From: Schistosoma mansoni
Lineage: Eukaryota > Platyhelminthes > Trematoda > Strigeidida > Schistosomatidae
DNA length: 64,000 bases
Reading direction: 5' to 3'
NCBI RefSeq assembly: GCF_000237925.1
Contig: NC_031497.1
Coordinates: 23,255,249 to 23,319,248, forward strand
Of the stretch, positions 21,606 to 35,104 are shown piece after piece. Position numbers and translations under genes: made by a program. Position 1 is the first letter of the stretch; each line of letters opens with the position of its first letter. The notes under the pieces were generated by a model that was not told the origin of the DNA, made no database searches, and worked only from the letters and a program-made list of their open reading frames with translations.

Positions 21606-22189
21606 AAGGGTTTTAAGTCTTACGACTTTATGTAATTTGATCCATAAAAAGATGAGAAATTAGAAAAAATAAAACGTGGAAATCCTGAATAGCTAAAGAG
21701 AAGTTATTTTGAAGCTATCTATAAAAGAGGGCCTTATTTTGTAAATAGATAATTTTATTTATTCGTTTGGGTGAAGGAAATCAAGGACCTGTACACCAGA
21801 ATATAAGTCATACATGGTAGTTAAAGCTGCAAATAGTGAATAAGGTTTACACTTACGATCCGGAAGTCGAATAATGAAGCAATAGCAAAACAGATTAACT
21901 TAACAATAATCATAATACGATTCTTCATAATTCAGAGTATTTTACAATTATTTTGTTGAAGATATTAAGAGAAGGCTGTTCATTTAAGTACATTTGGTTT
22001 CGATTACCTCGGTTATGTAATAACTTTAATGAAATTTCGTATATACATTCGTGTGTTCAACACTACTTTTGTTATAACGAAGATTTGTATGTATTGTGTG
22101 ATCAGTCACGTGAATTAATATAACTGAATGACAACTGTTCACTGCAAACCGAACTAATAATGTAAAGCTCCAGGATGAATAGCTATCGA

Positions 22190-22440
22190 AAAGTCAGTCA
22201 GTCAGCTACAACGTAGGACCAGGCACATATATGCATCGATTCAAGTTGCCATACCTCATTAACACAATAAGATGAACACCCAATTCATAGAAGTAGTTAA
22301 TTTAATGGTGGTAATATATAAAAGAAAGATTGCATATAAGGATATAGTCCAAGAAGAAAGAAAGGTATGAAGCAATTTTAATCGCAAAGTTTAAGGGAAG
22401 ACTAGGCTAACTAGAGAAGAAAGTTGTGTTACGTAATGGA
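22190..22440 (-). repeat. RTE-type LINE 3' UTR fragment
   Basis: Starts with the GTCAGTCAGTCAGC tail (reverse orientation) and matches 27032-27240, the 3' UTR of the complete element. Confidence 0.82.
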
Positions 22441-22469
22441 AATTACATAATAATAAGTATTTTTATTAC

Positions 22470-22590
22470 ATATGGATTGTGACTAGCACTGGGATACAGA
22501 ATCCACACCCCGTCCTATTTGTGACTAGTTAGCTAGATGTCACTAATCCGTAATGTTGATGTCCGCATTGAAAATGGGACCTCAATGTAT
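22470..22590 (-). repeat. Degenerate Sm-alpha-like remnant
   Basis: ACTGGGATACAGAATCCACA, then CGTCCTATTTGTGACTAG, in the order of the type 1 hammerhead region, strongly decayed. Confidence 0.45.
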
Positions 22591-23324
22591 TAAATGTTTG
22601 TAAATAAAGAAATCATAATAACGTGCCGAGGACTAATATATTCCAGTACAGACTGGCCAACAACAGCCTATAGTATCAACAGTGGAAATATTCAATAAAC
22701 AGAAAACTTGGTGAATATAATAGATTTGAATAAAATCCATCTAAAAAAGTACATGGATGCTGGATTCAGATTTTGTGAATCATTCACCAGCCTACTAACT
22801 CGAGACCTATCAAACTTAAATTTTTCTTCACTATGTGAAACTTTAACATTATGTGCTAATTTATTCTTCTTAATAACTTGATGTGGTTATTCATTATTTC
22901 CATATATATACACTTTCCTTCTTGTATTAGATGTGATTTATGACCATGAACATTCTCCACCTACCTATAAATTTCTTTATTGACAACTAACATTTCATCT
23001 TGTAAAACTAGTTTTTCGTTCAAACCTATTGATTTATAATTTACTATGGTTACTCATTTGTACATAGATACTTCAGATATTGTTATGTAGATTTTGGCAT
23101 ACATTATTTTATGACTACAATATACCTATATTGAAAGAAATATCCGTTCGGATGCATAAATTATCGATTGACAGTATATAACTATTATGAAAAATAAATA
23201 TTGATGGGAACAAACGAATCAATAGCCAATCATTTTTATGGAATCACGAAAAAGTCTGATATAAACTACATTATATGTAGACCAGTGATTAACAAGATAT
23301 CAGAACAGTCATAACTGTCACGTT

Positions 23325-23500
23325 TTGATTTGGCCGCCCCTAACTCTCTTCCAACCATCGCCAATACTAGTCAGCATTGCGCGTTATAGTAATCGGTGTT
23401 CAGGCATACGTAACACGTGGCCCAACCAACTCAGTCGATAAAGATCTAGAACCTCATCAATTGATTTACCATCATTCCTTAATACCCTGATGGTAAATCA
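23325..23500 (-). pseudogene. RTE-type LINE C-terminal coding fragment
   Basis: Matches 27405-27570 (minus strand), the region encoding WLGHVLRMP and the sequences around it. With the 22190 fragment it may be one broken insertion. Confidence 0.8.
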
Positions 23501-24094
23501 GTTTTTTTCTTTCACTTTCTTTTTCTTTCATAGAAATATATTTAATACCAGTTAAATGGGTATTCAAATTCCAATGTAACCCAGCGATAAATTTTTGTTT
23601 CTTGTAACCAGCTTTGAGTCACACTTTATAACTGAAATCTAGTGATACAATCCGAAATAGATGGAACGCAATTCGCATCTGCTTCCCAACCAGCAGTTAA
23701 AGATCAACTGTTAAATCAACAGACTACGAAACAGAATAAAAGTAACGGTATCTATGTATATTAACCAAATGAAATAAGTTCTAATTAAAACGACCGATCC
23801 ATTAAGAAAGAACACTAAATAAAAAGTATTTCCACTTGAGATTCACCTTTATCTAACTAAAATTTCTTTCAGATGCATGTCCATTTGATGTGTTGGGAAA
23901 AAAATCATAATAGAAGTTTGGATTGCTTAACATATCCCCAAATTAATGAATATTGGAAAAATATGTAATTTATTTGGATAGTAAAACTAACAAAACAAAA
24001 TGTAGTCACTGGAAGAAATAGTATTTTTAGGGTATAATATCATTTAGCTAATAACATAAACACATGCTAGATGTTTGGAAGTAGTCGATAAGAA

Positions 24095-24180
24095 ATACAA
24101 GCTAGTTGGAACTCGTTAGTAAGGTGTACATATAATCTTGAGGCACCCGATGTTTCCTGTGAACTTCAAACAATCGTCAT
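24095..24180 (-). repeat. Type 3 remnant
   Basis: GGAACTCGTTAGTAAGGTGT and nearby bases match the hammerhead region of the 19028 element, diverged. Confidence 0.45.
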
Positions 24181-24514
24181 CAAAATCTAGTTTGACAAAT
24201 TGAAAACATGTACCATTACATTAACATGTTTCAAGTAATCAAAGATGTCTAGATTGAAATAACAAAATTGTACTCACTTAACAGATAAAATTAACAGAAC
24301 CAATAGGATAGTTAAGTTCTACTTGAAAGAGTATACTCTACACAGCATAAAAAACGCAGTTTCTTACTGTATTTATCTAGTTTTATTTTTAACAATATCA
24401 CTTTTCACTGATTAGTTTTGTTTCATATCTACGTATCAGCAAGCTACGCACGTATTTTGCTTTTTAATAGGAGCATAAATAATAGATAGAAGTGCTGAGA
24501 ACTGTACTCGCTCT

Positions 24515-25212
24515 TTACTAGATAAGAGTAGAGGATATTAGTAGGCTACTGGTATTCGATCATAGGTGTCTTCGAAGCATTGCTCGTATATCCTGGGACC
24601 AACGGGTAAGTAATGCAGTTGTTAGGAAACGGGTACTAGGTAAGGATGGCAAATCGATTGATGAAGTAGTGAAACTTCATCAGTTGAGATGGCTGGGACA
24701 CGTGTTACGTATGCCCAACCACCGACTGCCCAGACGTGCAATGTTTTATGGTGTAGGAGTAGGTTGGAAGAAAGCTAGGGGCGGCCAGACCAAAACATGG
24801 CACAAATCCATGAAGTCACTGACAAGTGGACTGAGCCATGTTGGTAGGTGTAGACTACCTGGTTGGGATTCGCGAGATGATAGCAATCGATGGTTAGAGA
24901 CCTTGAATGACATGGCTCAAAATCGTTTGCAATGGCGAAGGTGCATCCACTCTTTGTGTTCTCCCAAATTCTAATCTCCTGAATTCTTCATGTCTCTATC
25001 TTTTTTCTCTTTCCAAATTTATTTCATTGGATTATACTCCTTAAATAACATCTTCAAACCCTAATCTTTCACATTGATGCTTATACTCTTACTACCTCTA
25101 CCACTATGGGATTTGAATCGACAACTGCATCTCTGTGCTAATGTGGTATGGCGACTCGAACTGATGTACGTACGTACGAAGTTCTACGTTGTGACTGACC
25201 GACTGACTGACT
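24515..25212 (+). pseudogene. RTE-type LINE, 5'-truncated 3' end
   Basis: Begins in the reverse-transcriptase C-terminal region. The frame at 24669-24974 encodes HQLRWLGHVLRMPNHRLPRRAM and ends at the normal position. A 3' UTR of about 230 bp follows, ending in the CGACTGACTGACTAG tail. It is the same family as 27032-30942 but diverged. Confidence 0.88.
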
Positions 25213-25723
25213 AGATAATCAGATAGAAATTCCACTTGCATTACAGATAACTGAAGTTGATACTTTTGAAATATCATACTCGTTAGAAAATGAACGATAA
25301 AAAAGATGTATTTTAAGACACTTGTGAAAACAAACATATTAGTTGACTGACTATGAATAGAAAAAATATATTTTACATAAATCACATCAAAAAGCAATAC
25401 GTTATTGTCTCTTGAATAACTACAATTGGCAAGTGTACATTAATCACAGTATTGACAGATTGTTCTGAAGTATCTTTTCATTCAACAAAGACATAACAAA
25501 CCAATTGTTAGAAGACTTTAAATGAAGTAATTATTTTTCTCACAAGAAAAAAAAACATCAAAAAGTACTAATATTGAACAATGGACACAAATCAATGAAA
25601 CAAAATCCACAACAACAACAACAACAAAGACACAGGATAACAAGGATGGGGAATTAAGTGTAAATGCTTAATTAGAAAACAATCTATTTGATAGTGATAT
25701 TTTACTAGATAGGTTGGCTATTC

Positions 25724-26479
25724 TCACGTTCGCACTTCATACTGGCTAGCTTTCGTTGCATATTTGACTCCTTTAAATGGTTTATATTTCTGAAGGGAGA
25801 AAAGAGATAGGAAGACAAATAAAAATAATATTTCATAGAGAATTATGGGTCACCTGATACATATTTGTGAAAAAAAATTAATTATCATATTGGAGCTAGT
25901 CACTTGTTACAAAGACGAGACAGAGAATGGATGCATTTATGATTAAAAAAATGTTCCTAACTTTGGTCTTAGTTGGTCACCTCGAATTACAAAGTTTTTT
26001 CAAATTTAAAAAGCGGAATATACAAGTAGAGCACAACTGGGAACCTGGCAAAACACAAATATGCACAACTGAGTAAATAATCTAGAAAATTGGGGGTTAT
26101 GTACTATGGCCCTGTCAATTATCACGCGAAAAATCTCCAATCGAGATACCGACTTATATGATCTTATCCCTATGTTAAACCAACGATGTTTCAACCATCA
26201 CAAGGAGCCATGAATCAACTCTGAGTCCTTATTGGTTCTCTGTAGAGTAACCTCTCGCCTAACCCAGTCTGTTCAGTCCCGAACACAAATATCAACCTCC
26301 GCTACATGAACCGTATATTTCAGACATATTTGGTTTATATAAGCATACCAGTTCGCACCACACTATAAAATAAGAAATAGTAATTATACAAGATCAAGTC
26401 AAAAGTGGTTGTGAGTGAGAGATATTGTAAGTGATAAAGTGGGAATAAGTTAAGAAGTCGTATAACATCAGCCAATAGG

Positions 26480-26539
<60 letters not shown>

Positions 26540-29500
26540 GGCGATACAGTATACTTTTAGAATTAAAAAATAGCTACTTATAAGTAGTTATTTATATTTA
26601 TTACTTATTTGAACACATAAATATTGGTAGAAAGAGGCACCAGATACTTATGCACCATGCAATAACAATGAGAACGTGTAGAGATAAAGAATGTACGGTG
26701 TGTATAAGAAAAAGGGGAACACTAACGAACAGAAATTAGTGTACGATAGTGAAATAATAATAATGGGAGAAGCAATTCAATTGGCACAGGTACAACCAGA
26801 AAGAATTCTTCCAGTTGAAGAAATTATTATTATTTATTTATGTAAACACATAAACATTGGTACAAGGAAGCACCAAATAGATATGCGCCACATAAACCAT
26901 TCGATTTGTGTGAGGGCTGTGATACTACCCAGGTGCCCAAACTGAAACAGGTGGTTTTCGTAGGGAGCCATACCCGGAGCGTTTGACCTAGAGGCCTTAT
27001 CCACAAGGCAGTGGAGCATCGTGAGGAAATGTCAGTCAGTCAGCGACAACGTAGGACCAGGCACATATATGCATCGGTCCAAGTTGCCATACCTCGTTAG
27101 CACAACAAGATCAACACCGGATTCATAGAAGTAATTAATTTAGTGGTGGTAGTATATAAAATGTAGGTTGTATATAAGGATATAGTATAAGAAGGAAAAA
27201 AGTTACGAAGCAATTTTGATATCAAGGTTTAAGGGAAGATAAAGAGTATATACACCGACGCCATTATGATAAATTCTGAGCCATGTCACCCACAGTCTCC
27301 AACCATTGGTTACGATAGTCACGCGGACCCCAACCAGGTAGTCTGCATCTGTCAACATGGCTCAGGCTAGAAGTTAGTGACTTCAAACACTGATGCCATG
27401 TTTTGGTTTGGCCGCCCCTAACTCTCTTCCAACCATCGCCAATACTAGTCAGCATAGCGCGTCGTGGTAATCGGTGTTCAGGCATACGTAACACATGGCC
27501 CAACCATCTCAGCCGATGAAGATTCATGACCTCATCAACTGATTTACCATCGTTCCCTAATACCCTGCGTCTAACCTCACTATTACTTACCCGGTTATCC
27601 CAGCAGATGCGAGCAATATTTCTAAGACATCTGTGGTCAAATACCAGTAACCTACGAGTATCTTCTACTCTTATTGGCCATGTTTCACGGCCGTAAAGTA
27701 GAACAGAGCGAACTGATGCGCAGTATACTCGTCCCTTAATTGATAGACGGATATCTCGTCTTCGCCATAGGTGACGTAAGTTGGCAAAAGCCAAACGAGC
27801 TTTTTGAATCCGTGCTGAGATTTCGTCAGACACCAACCCATTAGGGCTGATCAGACTTCCAAGATAAGTGAAGTTGTCCACGCGTTCGACTACTTCACTC
27901 CCTATCCTTAGTTCGGGTGTTGACGCAGGCCAGTCCTGGAGTAACAATTTACATTTGGATGGGGAGAAACGCATCCCAAACATCCTGGCATTATTACTGA
28001 GTTCCAACAGAAGACTCTGCATTTTGTCAGCGTCTTCACCAAACAGGACTATGTCATCTGCGTATTCTAAGTCGCTTAGTGGTCCCCCTGGTAGGAGATC
28101 AATTCCTGTAAATTCAGTCGACGAGAGTGTTATTTCCAGCAACAGGTCTATAATGAAGTTAAACAAAAAAGGGGATAGTGGACAGCCTTGACGTACACCA
28201 CTTGAGGTTGTAAAATCATATGACAGTTCGCCATAAGCTCTCACTCGACTGATAGTGTTCGAGTAAAGAGCCTTCACAAGGTTTATGTACTTCTCAGGTA
28301 CACCTTTCAATGACAGACACTGCCACAGAACCTCTCGGTCTACAGAGTCAAATGCTGCTTTCAAGTCAAGAAAAACTATCATTGTCGGACGCCCATAAAC
28401 ATGTCTGTGCTCTAAAACTTGACGAATGGTGAATATGTGGTCGATACAGCCACGACCAGGTCTGAAGCCAGTCTGATTTTCTCGTGTTTGCAGTTCACGA
28501 GTCTTAGTTAGGCGCCTGATAATTATTGAGGCTAGTATTTTAGATACTATGTTAGTCAGACTAATCCCTCTATGGTTATCGCAGGATGATTTTGACCCCT
28601 TTTTATATATTGGGACAATAAGTGATTGTGACCAGTCGGATGGGATTACATCCGTCTCCCAGATTTTAGCCAGAATATTAGTCAACCTAATCGCTAAAAT
28701 TGGACCACCATATTTAAAGACCTCTGGAGCCAATCCATCTGGACCAGCTGCTCTTCCTCGTTTCAGATTACCTATAGCCTTTTGAACTTCAAGTAGGGTC
28801 GGGGGGCCTACTTCAATGTTCCATTCAGGTTTTCTGGGAATAGTGGGTAGTTGTGCAGTAGCTGAAGGCCAGCTAAACTGTTCCTTAAAGTGTTCCGCCC
28901 ATCGTTCTAAACGTTTGGGTTGAGAGCAGATAAGGGTTCCGTCTTTTTCGGAGATTGTCTCACTTACACTTGACTTCTTAATTCCGGTTTCTTTTATTAG
29001 TCTGAATAGTTGCCTGGTGTTGCCTACAGCCGCTGCCTTTTCCATCTCTTTTGCTTTCGTTGCCCACCACTGCTCACGATCGTTCCTTAGACTTTTAGTT
29101 AACCTAGATCTAATTTGTTTACGCTCTTCGTCATGTTCAGAGCCTGATGGGATGAGTTTACGCGAATCCATCAGTGAAATAGACTTAGAGGAAATCCACT
29201 GGTTTTTTGGAGCCCTATGGTTTAAATGACTAATAGATGTTACTGCTGTTTCCACAGCTGTTCGTATGTCTTTCCAAGCAGCATCTGGGTCAGTCTCGTT
29301 TACAGAACTGCCTAGATGTGAACTCAGTTGTTTCTGGAATTCGCATTTGGCTTTCTCGTCCTCCAGTTCAATCCTAATGGGTCTTCTTAGTGTACTTTTC
29401 CTGCGTCCATTGAGGCGCAGACAAATGCGCGCTCGTATTAAAGCGTGATCAGAGTCTAAACAAGTATTCCAATACGAGCGACAATCTTCTATTGAGCCTC

Positions 29501-32500
29501 TCCAACGATGACTGATGACAATATGGTCTATTTGAGTCCATCGTTGGTTTGGTGCAGGTGGTCGCCATGTTAGACGATGTCTCTCCTTATGCTTAAAATT
29601 AGTGCTTGCTAAAAATAAACGATTGTCTGAGCATAGTTGCAACAGACGATCACCATTATCGGTTCGTTGAGCCGGAATACTAAAACACCCACCTAAATGT
29701 CTTTCTGTTTGATTTAAGCTGCCTACCTGGGCATTAAAGTCACCCGCTACGACTACTATGTCTGAGCGCTTAGCTTTCTGAAGAAGCTCAGAGAGCTTTC
29801 TGTAAAAGTCATCTTTCACTTCATCATGGCTGCAGTCAGTGGGAGCGTAGGCAGAAACGACGAAAAGGCAACGACGTGTGTCCCTATCCTTCCGAGTTCT
29901 TACGGAGCCATTTAGCCGGACAGCACACAGGCGACTGTTAACGGGGATCCATTCTAGTAGTGCCTGTTCTGCCCTTGTACTTAGTGCTATGCCTACACCT
30001 GCAAGTCCACGAGAACTAGCCAACGGGTCGCCAGATACACGGAGGGTGTATTTCGTTGGCTGTCCATTTTGGCGAGGTGAGGTCAAGTGAATGACCACAC
30101 TGGGATCCTGTATGCGTGTTTCGGAGACACAGCATACATCAATGGTACGAGATTCTAGAGTTTTAGCTAAGGAGGCCTGTTGACCGATTTGGCATAGGGT
30201 ACGTACGTTGAAGGCTCCAATGTGTAGTTTGGAGCGAGGTTTTAGTAGACCTGGGACAGCGTTTCGCGCACTAGAATCGTTGGCCATGGTGACACTTGAG
30301 GAGGAAACCGAGAGAGGAAGTTTAGTGTTGAAAGTCAAGGTAGAAGGAATAGTAGGAAGTGAAGAAGGAGATTGATTATGAATACAGTGGTCTTGAGTGC
30401 TGTTAGAGGTATGAGGGCAGTTATCACTTCCCGGTTGCCCACACCGTGGAAGGGTTCTTCTAGAGGTACCTGAAAAGGAAATTGGGTTAGAAGTGGTCTT
30501 AATGACCTGAGAGCGTGACCGCAGTGCCCAAAGGAAAACTGCTTGAGGTCGGTCACACACGACCTTTTTGTGGGTAGTTTTTGTGTTAGCTCCGTTCTTC
30601 AAAGGATCTTACCGCCGGAGACGGATATCCGTGGGATAAGGCGAGGTGTGCATTTTTAGGGTCGACCTTTTCTAACCCCACCCCTCCTTGTGGGAAGGCA
30701 GCATCGCTGTCATGCTGGTTATCTGAAGGAAACACCTTACTGCCGTCACACCTCTATACAGTCAGCAGTACGACTTCGCCTTCGGACCTTGGGTTTGCTG
30801 CTTTTAGTCTCACCGCTCTTCAACCGACCTGTCTGGCATGGTAGGACCTCGAGGAACGATTGTTCCAGCCAGCATAGCTCGATTGCTTCATCACGATAGG
30901 CAAGCCCGACCACCACGTCAAGGCAGCAGCAACGATCGGGAGAGGAAATGTAGTCCCATGGTAGCCGGCGACCGACGATCGTTCCCTCAGGATACTGGAG
31001 TCCATGTGCACCATTGGTTTGGAATCAGGGTTTTCTAACTCCCCTAGGTGGACTTTCCGTGTCCACCAACCCGGTTAAATCGCCGGACATTCGCTTTTCG
31101 TCCTCTCAATTTTGTAAACAACACCCCCGCCACTAAAAGACAGTAAGTAAGACTTCTCTGGTAGTGAATGTATGCACGTGGCCATGTGAGAGCATCTCGA
31201 GAGAGAGAGCTGACTCTCCCCACTCTCGGCCGTACCAGGGCATTCGGGGGTAAAAGTAGTCTGATTACTCTCATTAAATTATACGGCCATCGGCCATATA
31301 CACGAAAAAACAAATATCTGTGAGAAACTATTTTAACTGATTATCTGTTCAAACGGAATCAAAGAGAAAATTGAAGTTGATTACCAATGTGAGACGTAAA
31401 TAAGTACTAATAAGTGATTTAAGTGCAATTTATATAGGAATAATCTTAAGAGCGAGTAAATACCTTTACTGTAATATTTTAGATAAAATAGGATAAAACA
31501 TACCTCCCCATAAATGTCAACTCTAGCAATTTTCAACCCAGATACGATGAATTGTGGAATACAAAAGTTTACGAGGATTACAGGATTTGATGGTAATGTA
31601 GTGAGACCACTAACTAAATCGATCTACAAGGATTTTAAGAGTGAAAAACACATGGTTGAAAAGGTTATACGATATTATCTAATTTAGAAAAAGTGGTTAG
31701 CAGGAATCACTAATTTTAATATCACAAACTGACCATATTTAAACAACCGTTTAAAACCAGGAAGCACTGTAAAACGTCTTACTTCCAAGCGATGTACACG
31801 TGATCCTACCAAAAATTGAATACAGAACCTTTACGGTCTCGCAACGAGCACTTAACCTTTGGAACAATAATTTGGCATCCAAAATAACAATCACCCCAAC
31901 TTATACCAAAACATTAGTAACTTATCTGAACAAGTTTAAACTTGTAATTACAAAAATAAGACAACAAACTTAGTAATACGTTTTAGAGAATTATGTGAGT
32001 TATTTTGTGTAGAAACGTCTTTTACTTATTAAAAACCGATAATAAATTTATTGTTCACTTGTTCAATTCGTTTAGTTGGGATGGGGAAGGATTTCGCATG
32101 ATGGGGTGGGATTTATGGGAATTTATTAGTCACCATGAAATCATCAATTGACCAACTGATTACTTTTCATTTTAATTACTATATTTTTGCAAGTTATTTA
32201 ACAAAATTCAAATGTGAAATACAGAAAATTATGATGTATTTACTATGTTTAATTCAAGCTTTTGGTTTTTACAGTTCTTTCCATAAATCCATAAGATACA
32301 ACATAAGTAACAACATATCTATTCAGAAGGGGTTTTGTGGAGTTTTCAATATTTTCATAGTTGAAATCATGAGCCAATTGAAGCTAGACCACCAAGGAAA
32401 ACCTGAAACTGAAGACAATTGGTGAACGGTTGCTCAACTTCGTGGATTGGTTGAAGTTAGACATTAAAACTACCGGATGCCAGCTCAGTGGTCTATCGAC

Positions 32501-35069
32501 TAAGTGCTCTGGCGCGAGACTGGTAGGTCATGGGTTCGAATCTCACGAGGCGGGATCGTGGATGAGCACTGCCGAGGAGTCCCACGATAGGACGAAACAG
32601 CCGTCCAGTGCTTCCAGGTTTTCCATGGTGGTCTAGCATCAATTGACTCATGATTTCAACTATGAAAACATATCTATTGTCCAACCTCCATAAACAATAC
32701 CAATCTTTACGCAATATGTCATGTGAATTTACGGTTAAAGTAATTATTAATGGTACAAAAAACAACATTTATTCATTGAGTAACTATGGCATTTTAAACT
32801 AATTTAACTGGATAAAAATCGACGCAAGGTTTAAACTTCCATACTTGATCAAACTATCCAAAGATAGTAGTCATAGAAGATAACGAATTTTTAAATATAT
32901 GCACTTTTAGCTTAAACTAGATAAATGAAAACATTAGGAAATAAGATGAAAATAGATTTTAAATAAAACTTACACTACTTTTCATTGAAGGATTTGGAGA
33001 TTTTGTTTCAATCCGACCAATATCCCATTGAAACAGTTTTGTTGTTACATCAAAACTAGTTCGTCCAACACTTGGAGATGCTGTGATATTTAAAACTTCT
33101 GGTGGTAATTGAATGGTAAGTTTTACATTTTCAACCTATGAGGGATGAGGAATCAGCATGGATAATATATAATTCGAACATAAAGTAAGTCAGTTAGTCA
33201 GTGGTCTTGAGTGCTGTTAGAGGTATGAGGGCAGTTATCACGTCCCGGTTGCCCACACCGTGGAAGGGTTCTTCTAGAGGTACCTGAAAAGGAAATTGGG
33301 TTAGAAGTGGTCTTAATGACCTGAGAGCGTGACCGCAGTGCCCAAAGGAAAACTGCTTGAGGTCGGTCGCACACGACCTTTTTGTGGGTAGTTTTTGTGT
33401 TAGCTCCGTTCTTCAAAGGATCTTACCGCCGGAGACGGATATCCGTGGGATAAGGCGAGGTGTGCACTTTTAGGGTCGACCTTTTCTAACCCCACCCCTC
33501 CTTGTGGGAAGGCAGCATCGCTGTCATGCTGGTTGTCTGAAGGAAACACCTTACTGCCGTCACACCTCTGTACAGTCAGCAGTACGACTTCGCCTTCGGA
33601 CCTTGGGTTTGCTGCTTTTAGTCTCACCGCTCTTCAACCGACCTGTCTGGCATGGTAGGACCTCGAGGAACGATTGTTCCAGCCAGTATAGCTCGATTGC
33701 TTCATCACGATAGGCAAGCCTGACCACCACGTTAAGGTAGCAGCAACGGTCGGGAGATAAAGTAAATACTCTTGTATAATCCATTTCTTTGTTCCGAAAA
33801 TTGGCTGAAAATTGTTTTAAATTATTTAGTCAACAGTTTAAGCATACTTTAGTTCTAATCTAATCAGCTTTTAACACACGATAAAGCTTACGACATTGAT
33901 TAGCGTTGAAATTATAATCCAGTCAAAAAGGTCATCTATATCATCATCATCATCAAGTACAATGGAATATAACCTTGCTTTAATGTTTTTATCAGATTTT
34001 TGAAAGGAAATAAATTACTATTCCGGAGACGATGCTTCCAGTGATCCAGTTCCTTTAAATCACTTAACATTAAAAAATAGTGCACACGATGTCAAGTCAT
34101 TTAGGCTACTAACAATATCAGAACTTAATCAGCACAAAAGATCGGATAAATATAAAAATAATTACTACTAAATGATCAGTTGGAATAGATTTCTGAGTGC
34201 GTAAGTGTATATAAAGAATAATTTTGTTATGTCCCGATAACAATAGTGAATGGTAACTTTGGGATCTGTTTATGAACCAATATTATGTATATAATTTCTA
34301 TCGTATATTTTCTAAATAACTAAAGTATTCATATTCATGTTCCCCGTATTATGAGCTTTATTTTGACCTATAGACTATCATTATACGATTTACCATTCTT
34401 GAGTTATCCCTAGTCTATTAATTACTGCCTCCCATATTCACAGTCACATTTGGCTAAATATTGTACAAATGTTATTTTCTATTTTATTGGTACGATGTGG
34501 TCAGTCTGTTTGGTATATAGACCCAGTATGTTTGAGAATAATTATTCATATTGCAGAGGCTTTTATTGGTGTTCTGGGCTTAACTGGTTGGGCTAGGCAG
34601 AAGCAGGACCGGAACGTACTCTAGACTGCTTATACGGTTTTTCGTGTGTCACTGTTCTAGTCGATAATTCGCTGCTCTCGGATTGGCGGTCTTATCACGC
34701 CATACATCATACATTAACTGGGCATCCACTCGGTCACAAGTTATTACAGATTTGTGTAATATTTTTCAAAACAGAAAGACAATTAACACGTCTAATTACA
34801 AAAATATGATTAAAGATTATCACTATTTACATAAAGTTACATGAAGATTTTTACTTACAGGTTTACCCATTGTTTTTGGTACTACTACTACATCTAGACG
34901 ACCTCCACGTTCACGGAGAAGAACATTATGTCTTAGTATGATGGGAAGTGATACAGGGCTATTATTGATTTGTAAATAAAAAAAGACATTTTATGTTAAA
35001 CTGTATTGAGAAATCTGTGAACGAAATTAACATTCTTACACAATAATAATAATAATAATAATAATAATA

Positions 35070-35104
<35 letters not shown>

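Larger units (their letters stand above)
21611..24514. other. Spacer with RTE and decayed retroposon pieces
   Basis: Beyond the listed fragments at 22190, 22470, 23325 and 24095 no gene is visible. Confidence 0.5.
27032..30942 (-). mobile_element. Complete RTE-type LINE inserted in a SINE-like element
   Basis: The 3' end (27032 side) begins with the short TCAG-type tandem tail and a 3' UTR of about 230 bp. The 5' end (30942 side) has about 340 bp of GC-rich 5' UTR before the ORF. The element is flanked by AGGAAATG at 27024-27031 and 30943-30950; with one extra G on each side it can be read as GAGGAAATG. Removing the element restores the surrounding SINE-like repeat, whose uninterrupted copies read through this point (near 1745 in reverse, and near 18130). 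A full 5' end, an intact ORF and perfect duplications indicate a recent insertion. Confidence 0.93.
26825..31270 (-). repeat. SINE-like 522-bp family member split by the RTE insertion
   Basis: The 3' A/T-rich tail and 3' half are at 26825-27031; the 5' half resumes at 30943 and runs to about 31270. Together they match the unbroken copies at 1425-1946, 17930-18445 and 20390-20914, including the segment with CCACTCTC and GGCATTCGGGGG near the 5' end. No long ORF is shared between copies. Confidence 0.85.

Noticed and set aside
26482-26538. TA run as an origin or regulatory site
   Set aside because: Simple microsatellite of a kind common in this genome; nothing else supports a function.
27868-30090. 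Several plus-strand frames of 60-107 codons
   Set aside because: All antisense shadows of the RTE ORF.
30690-31313. Short frames on both strands, repeated at 33504-33784
   Set aside because: They lie in the RTE 5' UTR and the SINE-like repeat; the repetition reflects the copied element, not a gene.
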